The notes: generated from the sequence alone by a model not told the origin. Shown: positions 48,395 through 59,514, numbered from the stretch's first letter. The stretch is 64,000 bases of DNA from Anagrus nilaparvatae (GCA_022575985.1 JAKSXM010000107.1:3348001-3412000), one strand, 5' to 3'. Numbers and translations are program-made.

Positions 48395-48668
48395 TATAAG
48401 ATAGGGTTTTTAGGCAATTTTCCAAATAACCCTGTCATGTTGTAATTCTACCAAAATACTACCGTTTGGTCTCATTTTTTTCGTATAAGTTCTATCTTTC
48501 AAATGCCGTAAACCGCAATTTTTGATCACCGATTCTCTCATCGCTATAGTTAGTAAATCAAATGTCCATTTTTTGCCAAAAATGTCCAATTTTAAAATTG
48601 CTGTTAAAATTGTAATTTTTGAAGAAAATGGAAAAACATCGAGTATATATTATACATAAATATACAAA

Positions 48669-48826
48669 TATAAAAAACTTTCTCTCAGAAAAGTATACAG
48701 TACATTGGAGGCTTGCAAACAATACACTATAAGATTATTACTGAATATCACTTGCATAACATAAAATTGTGTTGGGCTATTTAGTGCGTGAGACACGTAA
48801 CAGGTCAGAATTGGCCAGAAATGAGA
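48669..48826 (+). promoter_or_regulatory. TATA promoter and leader of small gene 2
   Basis: TATAAAAAA (48669-48677) is followed by CTCTCAGAAA, the paralogous initiator. The leader keeps GAATATCACTTG, TTGGGCTATTTAGTG and GTGAGACACGTAAC, as at 43941-44087. Confidence 0.55.
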
Positions 48827-48985
48827 ATGAACGCAGAAAATAATGTACACTTATGGCTGGAGATACCAGCAGGAGCGAGGTTTGATTGGAGATTTCCTTG
48901 GATATATCGTATCATTCTTGGCTTGGTACATCTAATTCGACAGGGTTTGAATTTAGATGGATTGGATTTCGAAATCCGTATATAA
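48821..48985 (+). CDS. Small gene 2, paralogue of gene 1 (54 aa, shortened)
   Basis: ATG at 48821 or 48827; the latter aligns with the start of gene 1. The N-terminus MNAENNVHLWLEIPAGARF parallels MEKENIPPAEELG. The middle of gene 1 has no counterpart, and the C-terminal part (WIYRIILGLVHLIRQGL) recalls its hydrophobic end. The stop is at 48983-48985. It may be a shortened paralogue or a decaying one. Confidence 0.4.
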   Translation: MRMNAENNVHLWLEIPAGARFDWRFPWIYRIILGLVHLIRQGLNLDGLDFEIRI

Positions 48986-49299
48986 ATATTTTTTATATTT
49001 TTTTTATAATCGCAAATAAGCGAGCACTAATAGGTCCGTTCTTTTTTCCCAAAAAAGTAGAAATCGGATAAAACCAGAGCAGCAAATTCGCGCTTATTTA
49101 AAATTTTTTTTAGGTTAGATTGTTATTTAATTAAATTTTGATTAAATTTTTTTTTTTAAATAATAGATCATTTAATGCTTTCGAAAAAAAGCTATATTAA
49201 ACACGATTTGACAATTAATTTTTATTCTAAAATATTTTATTTCAAAAAAATGTTTTCCTTTTTGAATTACCGCCATGAAAAAGAACTAAAAAAATGTAA

Positions 49300-49370
49300 A
49301 ATAATTCCTGAGCCATCGGTTTTTTAAAAGTAAATATAAACAAATTTCGACCGATGGCCCAGGAATTATT
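49300..49370. repeat. 21-bp inverted repeat (hairpin)
   Basis: The arms 49300-49320 and 49350-49370 match at 20 of 21 positions (AATAATTCCTGNGCCATCGG...). This lies just downstream of the receptor fragment stop codon on the minus strand. Confidence 0.75.
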
Positions 49371-49387
49371 TTGGTTTGGACTTTTTG

Positions 49388-49929
49388 TCATACAATCCTA
49401 TTGGATATTTCTATTAATTTAGTTCTTAGATTAGTAAAATTGCAAATAGCAAGATTTCCATTATTGCTTTGAGAAATATTTGTTTCGGTTGCATCAAGTG
49501 GATAATATGCTGATAGGAATTTTTCAATTACATTTGGGCATCGTTTTGAATTGCCTTGTATTGAAATTCTTTGTTTATTAATTTTTAACTTTGTAGAATC
49601 CCACAGTTCTGCTAGGTTGTCGTTATTTGATATTGCAAGAGAAAATGTTTGCTTTAAAGATTCGCCTTTAATTTCTATTAAATTTTGAAAGAAATTGAGT
49701 GATATGATTGAACTCTGCAAAATCTCTAAACATCCTTTTATGACTGCAATGTTACGTAGAGAATCTAATTCTTCCACGTCAGTTTTATTATTTATATTTA
49801 TTCGAAGAGACCCTGTTATATGGGTATACATCCTTCAAGTTTTTTAGCTGATTCTGCATTAATAATATGGCCTCCAGCACATTTTTTTTTGTATTTTTTA
49901 TTAATCTTGCAATAAAAGAGTCCATCTAT
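49388..49929 (-). pseudogene. Insulin receptor-like L2 domain fragment, frameshifted
   Basis: Read on the minus strand, an acceptor (TTATTTGCAG) precedes phase-0 codons for FYCKINKKY and KCAGGHIINAESAKKLEGC. This is the end of the furin-like Cys-rich region and the start of a receptor L domain. At about 49827 two extra bases (AT) shift the frame. The L domain then continues in the new frame as THITGSLRI, IAVIKGCLEIL, NFFQNLIEIKGESL, NLAELWDSTKLKI and CPNVIEKFL. The order and spacing match the L2 domain of insulin receptors. A TGA at 49388-49390 stops it before any fibronectin, membrane or kinase region, and no upstream exons are seen. Loss of the rest points to a partial gene duplicate. If the AT were a sequence error, a secreted decoy-like receptor would be the alternative. 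Confidence 0.75.
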
Positions 49930-50149
49930 CTGCAAATAAAAAATTATTGATTTTAACATAGAAATAAAAATTATGACATTTTGAACTTATAGTTTATTAA
50001 AACCCTTCAGTACAAAATTACAAGTATACTCGTCAATACACAAATGTTACTATTTCCATGATGACGAGTATACTCGTCATGACTTTTTTATCTGATTTTG
50101 GTACTCTAGATCAATATTTTCGAAAAATCCGCTTAATTAAGGGGTTTTT

Positions 50150-51030
50150 GGGATTGCTGAACATAAATATGATATCCATTTATATTTAAAATGGCCCGAT
50201 TGCCCACAATAGGCAATTTTAAATTGTTTTTAGCTTTCTATTGACAGTTTCATCTGTTCTTTAGTTATTTTCGCAGTTCTGTTGATATTATCATCTGTTA
50301 TTTATGCTTCTGGGGTAGCTTAACATTAATATGATATCCATTTGTACCGCAAATGGTCTCATTGCCCACAATAGGCAACTTTAAATTATTGTTTTCACTT
50401 TTTTTGATATTTCATCTGTTCTTTAGTTAGTTTTGCAGTTACTTTGATATTTTCATGTGTTATTTATATTTTTGGAATAGCTAAGTATGAGTTTGATATC
50501 CTTTTTTACCGAAAATGGTCCGATTGCTCAAAATAGAAAACTTTTGATTATTTTTTGCACTTTTTGCGACAGTTTCTTCTGTTCTTTAGTTATTTTTGCA
50601 GTTCTACTGATAATTTGATGTGTTATTTATGTTTTTGGGGTAGCTGAACATGAATGTAGTATCCATTTATAGGAAAAATGGTCCGATTACCGATATTAGG
50701 CAGCTTTTAAATATTTTTTGCCCTTTTTTCAAAATTTTATCTGTTCTTTAGTTAGTTTTGTAGTTCTTTTGATATTTTCATGTGTATATTTATATTTTTG
50801 GGGTCAAGGACGTATTTATAGGGGGATGGGGGTGGTAGGGGCGATCACCCTCCTGAGCTCTAAAAATGATCCGATTGCCCACAATAGGAAAGTTTTAATT
50901 ATTTATTTTTTCGATATTTCATCTGTTCTTTATTTATTTTCGCAGTTTTATTGATATTTTCATCTGTTATTTATGTTTTTGGGGTAGCTGAACATGAATA
51001 TGATATCAATGTATACCAAAAATGGTCCAT
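50150..51030. repeat. ~163-bp tandem satellite, five to six units
   Basis: Units contain GGGGTAGCTGAACATGAATA, TGATATCCATTTATA, AAATGGTCCGATTGCCCACA, ATAGGCAA, TTCATCTGTTCTTTAGTTA and TTTCGCAGTT. Unit starts lie near 50155, 50318, 50476, 50640 and 50981. The unit near 50800 is replaced in part by a G-rich segment (50812-50860). Units differ by roughly 10-25%, so the array is old. Confidence 0.85.
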
Positions 51031-53480
51031 TTGGACCAATGGTTATTTTATACAGTTTTAACATTTACTTTGGGAATCATAGGGGGGTCAAAAGGGTCCG
51101 ATTAAAGGGGGTGAGGGGTCAAAAAGGACTTACAGGTAAATGGGTTTAGCGACTCAGAATAATTTGGATTTAGAATCTTAATATCTAGTAAAGGTGATAA
51201 TTACAAATTATAAAAATAGCAGATTATATTGTAATTGCGTAACATTCATGTATTATCAAGGAATATATATACGTATAAAACCCAGCCCTTAGCTATTGTA
51301 AACATGTTCCATGCATTTAGGTTGTACTTACACATAATGTGGGGCATAAACAAATATAATACAATACACAAACCAATTATGAGTTTTTTGTACATTTTCA
51401 TTTCATTTATGTTTTTCGAAAATGATATCTATTTTTCCAAAAATTGACCTATTAAAGGGTTAATTATGAATTTATAATGCTTAAATTAATGGCTCTTTGA
51501 ATCTTCAAAATGAAATTAATTTATTTCACCCTAACTATTTTTTTCTGTAACCAATAGAGATGGCCAAAACTACTTATTATAAAAAAACTTATAAAGCAAA
51601 TAATAAAATTTTTTTATGGGTCATTTGAAAACACATATGCATGATTTGAAGATATTTCTGTTCAATTTAGAGCGCAGAAGACATTTCGAAGGATACTTTT
51701 TATAATTTTTGTTTTTAATTGGTTGTTTTGAAGAACTAACGTCAGGAATGGCTTCAGCAGGATATTTTATTAGGAATCATTTCGGAAATGTTTTTGAAGC
51801 TTACAAGGGGAGGCTGCTACCTTTAGCAAACCAAATTACAATCTACAGTTAAAGATAACTTTGATATTCTGAAAAAACAACAGTGTTACTCTCCGTTCAT
51901 TCAAATGAGCCTTCTGCACGAAAAAAAAAGTTCCATCTGGCATGGCGGCGTAGTCAGGCGTTGGCACAATATACTATTTCTTGTCTATAATTAATAGTTC
52001 ATGAAGTTATGTGCTTTTTTTTTGTTTGCAATACCTTGAATAATTTTCTTTATCAGATCAGGCTCGTTCAACGAGTGTTAGCAGCCCTGAGGGAAAATTT
52101 GTTTGGTATATGTGGTCACTTACACATAACAAGTGAAATTAAGAGGTAAAATAAGTCTGAAACCGAAAATTGAATTTTTAAGGTTTTTATTATTTTTTTT
52201 TTTTTTTTTTTACTTATAACCAACACGTTATCCGAAATTTTTTTTGGGCAAAAAAATGTATTTTAGTCAAATATAAATTCTGAAAAAGTAAAATTTTCCA
52301 CACCCCTTCAAGAATAACTCAAAAGACACATTTTTCCATTTCCAGTAATTTCGTAGCCCTAAAAAGACCTTATTTGACCTTAAGATGACCTTGGAAATAT
52401 TTTAATCCAAAAAGTATTTTCTTGTTAGTGTCCAGAAAGTGCGTGTTTTCTGGCCGCTGCGCTATTCGAAAAAACGCATTTTCTCGACACTGAGCAAGAA
52501 AAATTATGTTTTGTCCTTGGCTACAAAAAAAGAATGCCCCAAATCGCAGTTTACCATCCTCGGCTTCGCCTCGGAGGGTAATTTACGTGCGATTTGGGCC
52601 ATTCTTTACTTTTGTGGCCATGGGTAAAAATATACTATTGTAAAAGGCTCCATGAGAAAATTTGGTGGCGTTGCAGCTGATGAATTAAATAAAGGGCAAA
52701 AAAACCCTAAAAGAAGAGGGCCAAGGGGTTGAAAAAAAATTTTGGAGTACAAGTTTTTAGGTAAGAGTAACACCATTATCCAATTTATTTGAAAATTGAG
52801 GACTTAGGACATTTCACCTATCTTATCCCAAGGTACACTTTACCGCTTTAGTAATTTAATCACCATCAATAAAACAAAAAAATAGTATTGAAAAATATGC
52901 TATTGCTGTATTCTAGTTTTTTATAGAAAAATTGAAACAATGAGAGAATACCAGATTTATGGCACTTAATTTTCACACAGTCATGTACGAATGTATCAGT
53001 TAATTATAACGATAAAATATCTCCTTATCCCTCTGAAATAGCCAATTTTTAAATTAATGTCATTTTGAGATAAAAAGGTTTGATAGAACTTTTTCTTTTT
53101 TTCAATCTGTAACCATTTTTACAATATAATTTTTCAAAGACGGTGACAAATATTTGCATCTTTTAAAAAGTCTTAAGTTGGAGCTTCTACTTAAAAGTTC
53201 CATTGCTCGGAATGGGTTAAAAATTCTAAGTTAAATAAAAAAAATTTGAAAATATAAACCGCAATTTTAGCAGTAATTTGGAAAACAGAGAGGTTGCGTA
53301 GCACCGAGGGACAGTATTTAGTAATTGTATTCCGATGCAATATTAAATATTCTTTTCTTGAGATAAAATTTAATAATAAAAATAATAATGGTTTATTAAA
53401 ATTGTGGATAAAGTTTATTATTTGTAATCGACATCTTACTGTATAATTGTTTTTGTGAGTAAACATGAAATATGATTTAA
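51031..53480. other. Repeat-rich non-coding stretch with a long hairpin
   Basis: There is no gene with support. A poly-T run lies near 52200. An imperfect hairpin at 52518-52622 has arms containing AGAATGCCCCAAATCGCA and the complement, around a CGGCTTCGCCTCGG tip. The 3' part leads into the Helitron end at 53489. Confidence 0.55.
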
Positions 53481-53488
53481 GGGGGTTG

Positions 53489-53522
53489 GTGCGCTTCAGC
53501 GCACAGGGGACATTCCCCCTAG
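53489..53522 (+). mobile_element. Helitron 3' end, family B
   Basis: Two hairpins in a row, GTGCGCTTCAGCGCAC (53489-53504) and GGGGACATTCCCC (53506-53518), are followed by CTAG (53519-53522) and T. The same double-hairpin layout ends the element at 61959. The matching 5' TC end was not found upstream. Confidence 0.55.
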
Positions 53523-55883
53523 TTGGATTAAAATTTCGAGTAAATAACTTGAACCTATATAAATATTCTGCAAACTAACTAATTTCAAACTTTTGGCCTA
53601 AGAAAGGGTCAATTAGTTTTTTTTGCGTTTGGTGAAAATGGGCAATTCTTGGCTTATCATTATTTTACAAATTAAGTCATAATGTATGTAAATTTAAAAA
53701 TAATTTTTTAGCTTATGACCTTCCTCCTAATAGAATATCTATCAATATATGTATTTCTATGTTAGCATTAAAATATTTAGATCATTACCTTGATTTTTTG
53801 GAAACCAGGTGGACAGAATTCCATACATTTATTTTGAAATGGCACAAACGAATTTTTAAGTACTTTTTTTCAACTTTTATATTTTTCAAAGATTGTTTTT
53901 GGCCAAAAGAAGGGTCAAAACACTAAATAATAACAAAAATTAGCGAGTCTTAAATTAAAAAAAAAAAAAAATTGAAATAAAAATAGGTCAACGGTGAATT
54001 TTCTGAAATTTTTTTTCTTTAAAGTTGTTATTTAAAAAAAAAAAGAAAACAAAACCATCCGGATGTTGATACGTTGATTTGAGATCTCGTTGATTTTTTG
54101 AAAAATTTTCTGTATAACGTGTAAAATTCCTCTACACAATTATAAATAAATATTTTAAATAAAATTAGAGTCATGAGACTTATTCTAATAAAGGATATCA
54201 ACTTATTAAATTAACATATGACTAAGGACTCCTTTATTAAAACAAGTTCAAAGGGGGTCCGTATTAAGGGAATATAACGCAAATATATTTCCAAAATACT
54301 ATAACGGGTATCAGGAGGTTCTGATATAAATATATATAAAAAAATTATGATAAATAAATCCAATAGAAATAATGCACAATTCGTATAGACTTAACCATAT
54401 AGATTAAAAAGGTAAGGTAAATTCAAATATTACAATAAAAATACACAATCGAATTCAAGTGTAACTCACCAGTATCGTCAATTTATTAAATAATTTAAAA
54501 GAAAATAATATTTATTTACAAAGTATCAGAAGGTGAGTTACGCGCTATATTTTAATTTATAAAAATTTACAAGATAATAATACTATAATAAAAATAATAA
54601 CGGCGACGACGCGCATACAATTTCAATTTAAAAAAAAACAAGTATAAATAAGAGAGAGAGTAAGAGAGACGGCGAATATTCAAAATTCTAAAAACGCCAT
54701 GTGACAACGTTTAACTCAAATTTAATATAAAACAATTATAATTATTATTAAATAATTTTACCTTATAAGGATTTTGAAACTTATGACTATAATATAAGAA
54801 TTAACCTTCCGGATCTCGTGAACGCTACTCGCTAATTCTAGGCACAATGTCTCCAAGCATCTCTCCGCCTCGCATAAAACTCGTCAGCTCGCGGATGATT
54901 TGGATACACTCCTCGTTCTCCGGTTAGCTGCTACCTCAGGATGATAATGACTCCTGGTTCAACAGCATCGCCAACTCATTTTTCACGCGTGCACGCTAAT
55001 TGACTTCTTTGAGAACTCAATAATTTAATGCCGAGAAAAGTGCCGGAATGAAAGCATGTGCTTCATAAAATTAATAAATTAATTATAGTATATAAATATG
55101 ATACGTAATTAGAGCACTTGCTCAAACGAGATCCAAAAACGGAAGTGTTTTCGAAAAGTGAAAGGAGCCTAAACTATGATCCCTACTTTTCTATAATTTA
55201 CATATATTATCAAATAAATGAATACCGGTCCTCTTCTCTCTCGTATATCAATATTCGCGCGATAGAATTTGACAATTGTTTTATGTGTAATAATGTCTCT
55301 CTTAAACGCGACATCACTCATACAAACACACATCGGTCAAACTACACTCATCTATTTCGACGCACGAAAATACAACTCATTTAAAAAAACATTCATATTT
55401 CTATTATGATTTTCAAATGAGGTGATTAGGGAATAAATTTAAAGAAATTAACAATAAATATTATTTTACCAAAATTTACCACGCTACATCTGAAACATAA
55501 AAGTTTTCGCAAAAATCGAATTTTTTAGCAAATTTAAAATTTCTCAACAACGACGCAACAAAAAAGGACACGGGTGGTATAAAAAAAGCGGTATGTATAA
55601 TAATATATGTACTTTTTTATTCTCATTAGGTTTCTATGATATTTTGAGGTCAAATGCCCTTAATAGGCATTTAACGATGCTTATCTAAAAATTAAATATT
55701 ATGAAAACTTAAATAAAAATATATTAATGGTAATTTTTTTTATTGAGACTTATCCACTTCTCAAAATAAAGAAAATAAGACTACCTATGTGCTGCAAAGA
55801 TTAAAAAAGATTTTTCACATTTTTGAAAAGTTGCCTTGAAATTTTACATTGAAACAACCTAAACTATTTTTAAACTTTAAATG
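53523..55883. other. Non-coding stretch, possible old repeat at 54460-55110
   Basis: AT-rich to 54460, then more mixed composition (for example GGCGACGACGCGCA near 54602 and the GAACGCTACTCGC stretch near 54830). GTAACTCACC (about 54463) and GGTGAGTTAC (about 54532) form an inverted pair 60 bp apart. I see no ORF, and the class is unknown. Confidence 0.45.
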
Positions 55884-56001
55884 GGTGAGATCTCTGATTT
55901 ACTCAAATATCTATCAAATAACAACTTTTAAGATATCTCTTTCTTTTCTGGCACCATTGATGCTCTGAATTAGCTATTTAAGTAAGTCAGAGATCTCACC
56001 T
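55884..56001. repeat. Small inverted repeat adjoining the palindrome
   Basis: The arms GGTGAGATCTCTGATTTACT (about 55885) and, inverted, AGTAAGTCAGAGATCTCACC (about 55981-56000) enclose some 75 bases. This may be a 118-bp MITE next to, or broken by, the larger palindrome. Confidence 0.6.
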
Positions 56002-58400
56002 CCCACGTAAAAAATTATTAAGATCTTTTTATGATCTTATTAATATCTTAATAATCTTTTATTAATATCTTAATAAGATCTTAATAATAGATTAAAAATC
56101 TATTATTAAGATCTTAATAAGACGAAAAAGAAAAACGTTTAGTTTTATTTTTTAAAACCTAATAAGTTATTGATTTTACTTATTCGGGTGGAAAACTCAC
56201 GTGTAAAAATTAGCTCGGAGCTTCCTGTTCTCGTTGTATGTTCAAGTAAACCAAAAACCTCGTTATCACCATAGGTGAAAAATTTTAGACATGTATGCGA
56301 CCACGACTAATGTCAAAATTTTTGCGCCTTGGCTAGTTCGTTAAAAAGCTATTTTTTACTCAAAACGTACGTTTTCCGTCACTATACGTTTAAGATTTTT
56401 AGTCACTTTTTGAGAAAAGCCTTGAGCTTTATAAAGATTAGTGAGACTGTATTATTCGGGAGTTAAATATTACATCTAAGTATCAAGGGCGTAAAATTTT
56501 AGCGCTAGTGAGAACACCCTCCACGCCCATGGTGCTTAGGATATTATTTGCCTCCCTATAGGCGTACAAAGTTTGCAGAAAGCTCCGTGAAAGTGGGAAC
56601 TACAAAATTGTATGCAATTTGTGTACATCAAAATCCTGCACAAAAATGATTGTATAAGAATTGAACGAATTTGAACAATTTTAATACAGTCAACGTAGAG
56701 AAAAGTTAATACAAATTTTTCACAATATCTAACCAGATTCGTCAAAAAAGAAATAGAGAAATTATATGGAAAAGAAGAAAAGAAAAATGAAAATTATTCC
56801 TTCTAAATTTTGCTCTGCTGCAAATTTTATTGTCTCACACGCTAGATAACAGATCTAGATAGTTCCTAAAATCCTAAAAATAAAAGGACACATCCATATT
56901 CTTCATATTTCTATCAAAATTCTAGGTTATATTTCTCAAATTGGTTTTTTCTAGAGAAAATTAATTTTTTCACAGAAAAATCAAATTTTTATATTTTAAA
57001 CTTTTATTTTAGGCATCATTTATTAAAAAAAAAAACTTTTATCAATATTTGATTTTATACAGACTTGTAAAGCATTCTTCTTAGTTCGCAAATCTAACTT
57101 TAAAATACTAATAAAAAAATAAAACTTATGTAAAAACTAGGTTATTCAAAAAATATCAATTTACGACGAGCGGTCAGTTTGGCTATTCGTGATAAACTGA
57201 TTATTTTTTTTTATTAATTGAATCGTTGCTTGGTTACATTTTTAATTGTAAATAAACAATTGTCAAAATAAAAAAAAATGATCAGTTTATCAAGACGAAC
57301 CAAACTGACCCCTCGTTGTAAATTACTATATTTTTTTTTAATAACCTAATTTTTGCAAAAGTTTTATTTTTTTATCGATTATTATTTTAAAGTGTATTTT
57401 GTGAACTATGATTTTTTTTCAAGTCTGATTGAAATTAATTATTAAAAAAATAAGTTTTAAAAAAAGTAATGTCTAAAATAAAAAATAAACAATTCGAGGA
57501 ATATCACCAATAATTTTGATAGAAATATGAAGAATATGAATGTGTCCTTTTATTTTTAGGATTTTAGTAGCTCTAGTACCGTGATACAATTAAATTTAGA
57601 AGGAATAATTTTCATTTTTCTTTTCTTCTTTTCCATATAATTTCTCTATTTCTTTTTTGACGAATCTGGTTAGATATTGTGAAAAATTTGTATTAACTTT
57701 TCTCTACGTTGACTGTATTAAAATTGTTCAAATTCGTTCAATTCTTATACAATCATTTTTGTGCAGGATTTTGATGTACACAAATTGCATACAATTTTGT
57801 AGTTCCCACTTTCACGGAGCTTTCTGCAAACTTTGTACGCCTATAGGGAGGCAAATAATATCCTAAGCACCATGGGCGTGGAGGGTGTTCTCACTAGCGC
57901 TAAAATTTTACGCCCTTGATACTTAGATGTAATATTTAACTCCCGAATAATACAGTCTCACTAATCTTTATAAAGCTCAAGGCTTTTCTCAAAAAGTGAC
58001 TAAAAATCTTAAACGTATAGTGACGGAAAACGTACGTTTTGAGTAAAAAATAGCTTTTTAACGAACTAGCCAAGGCGCAAAAATTTTGACATTAGTCGTG
58101 GTCGCATACATGTCTAAAATTTTTCACCTATGGTGATAACGAGGTTTTTGGTTTACTTGAACATACAACGAGAACAGGAAGCTCCGAGCTAATTTTTACG
58201 CGTGAGTTTTCCACCCGAATAAGTAAAATCAATAACTTATTAGGTTTTAAAAAATAAAACTAAACGTTTTTCTTTTTCGTCTTATTAAGATCTTAATAAT
58301 AGATTTTTAATCTATTATTAAGATCTTATTAAGATATTAATAAAAGATTATTAAGATATTAATAAGATCATAAAAAGATCTTAATAATTTTTTACGTGGG
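56002..58400. mobile_element. 2.4-kb near-perfect palindrome (foldback element)
   Basis: Both ends are CCCACGTAAAAAATTATT inverted. The arms 56002-56811 and 57591-58400 (810 bp) are collinear with no indel and about one mismatch seen. Terminal blocks are built of AAGATCTTAATAA palindromes (about 56020-56120). The centre keeps further inverted segments: 56869-56925 against about 57523-57568, and about 57155-57195 against 57278-57318. A 69-codon frame occurs identically in both arms (56536-56745 minus, 57657-57866 plus). It has no recognisable domain and is probably not a gene. CTATTTAAG occurs at 55974-55982 and 58401-58409, a possible 9-bp target duplication with a 19-bp offset on the left. 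Confidence 0.85.
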
Positions 58401-58703
58401 CTATTTAAGGTTTGAGAATAGGTTAAGGTAAAAACTCCAATATAAAAGAATTAAATAACTTTTTCTAAAAATTGCGATTTACGAGATATTCTTACATAAC
58501 TTGATTGGTGTCGAGATTGGTGTATTATAATAAAACAAAACAATAAAAAAGATACATCAGGTATATATTTTATGTTAAAGTTTATCTATCAATTATTTTT
58601 AAATTTTTTAAAATTATATTAAAAAATTGGTAGGGTAGAGTTTTTTCAGTTGCTTTTTTTGAATTATTTTAAAAAATATATACAAAATGAAATATTAACT
58701 TAC

Positions 58704-58809
58704 TTTTTTGATACTGCGGGATCTTAACACCTGATTTTTCTTTTGAATTATTTGATCCTGGTGAATAATCGTTTGGAGAATTTAGGCATTCATTTGAAGG
58801 CTTGTCATC
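58704..58809 (-). CDS. Orphan internal exon, unknown protein
   Basis: A minus-strand open segment of 35 codons plus one base lies between an acceptor (TTTTTATAG) and a strong donor (GTAAGT). It encodes DDKPSNECLNSPNDYSPGSN then NSKEKSGVKIPQYQK, a polar, probably disordered piece. Base composition is clearly richer in C/G than the flanks. No partner exons are seen nearby, so it may belong to a gene extending outside the window or be a stray exon. Confidence 0.45.
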
Positions 58810-59126
58810 CTATAAAAATAAAATTTTTTATCATAAATTTCTGTGTTATAAAATTTGAGAACGTGATTTCCAAATGTAAATATATCTGAGCCTATATCTT
58901 AATTTTGATTCAACTTTTTAAGACCAACAAGGTTTAAAAAATAAATATAATACAGATATTTCTTTTGCAAGTACAAGAATGGTACCCTCTTTCAATATAT
59001 TTTAGTTTTTTATATAAATAATTTCTGAATATGATTTTTACAGGATTTGACAAACAATTATTGATTAAGTTTAAAACTATTTTAGCAGTAATCTCAAATT
59101 TAAAGTATAAAATTAATGTTCAATGA
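58810..59126. other. Non-coding spacer
   Basis: The sequence is AT-rich, and I see nothing in it. Confidence 0.6.
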
Positions 59127-59514
59127 TTTAAAGATTATTGTATAAAAACAGCAGAAAGATATGCTGCGTTATATAAATGGTTTTATACGTCTCCCACAAT
59201 CCACATTGTTTTGTTTCATGGATTTCAAATGGTACGAGAATTCGATTACCCATTTGGTATCATTTCAGAAGAAGCCCATGAATCAAAAAATAAAGATATA
59301 AAAAAATATCGTCAAAATTATTCACGAAAGATGAGCAGGTAAAATTAAGAATTAATAATAAAATCCAGAAAAGCTATAGTTAACAAAAAAAAATTTAATA
59401 TTTTTATACGTTCTTTTTGCAGATCTAAAACTAACGTAGATGTTTTTAAGCGTTTGTTGATTAGTTCCGACCCTTACCTTTTCCTAAAAAAAAATGCCTA
59501 AGCTTAAAATGAAA
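59127..59514 (+). pseudogene. Two-exon fragment of a transposon-type ORF
   Basis: The first part (to 59338) reads FKDYCIKTAERYAALYKWFY then TSPTIHIVLFHGFQ and GIISEEAHESKNKDIKKYRQ, ending at a GTAAAA donor. The acceptor TTTTTGCAG (to 59422) restores the frame, giving SKTNVDVFKRLLISSDPYL before an A-run and stop. I recall this pattern (LYKWYY...HKVLIHG, ...SEEAQEARNKD...R, ...LLL.SSDP) from many-copy uncharacterised arthropod ORFs thought to be transposon-derived. The class name is uncertain. There is no upstream catalytic part, and the A-run near 59490 looks frameshifted. Confidence 0.55.

Noticed and set aside
54460..55110. Possible solo LTR
   Set aside because: No TG...CA ends with target duplication could be identified; only a 10-bp inverted pair and a composition change.
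56536..57866. Identical 69-residue ORFs in opposite orientation
   Set aside because: They are identical because they lie in the two palindrome arms. The translation is low-complexity hydrophobic with no motif.
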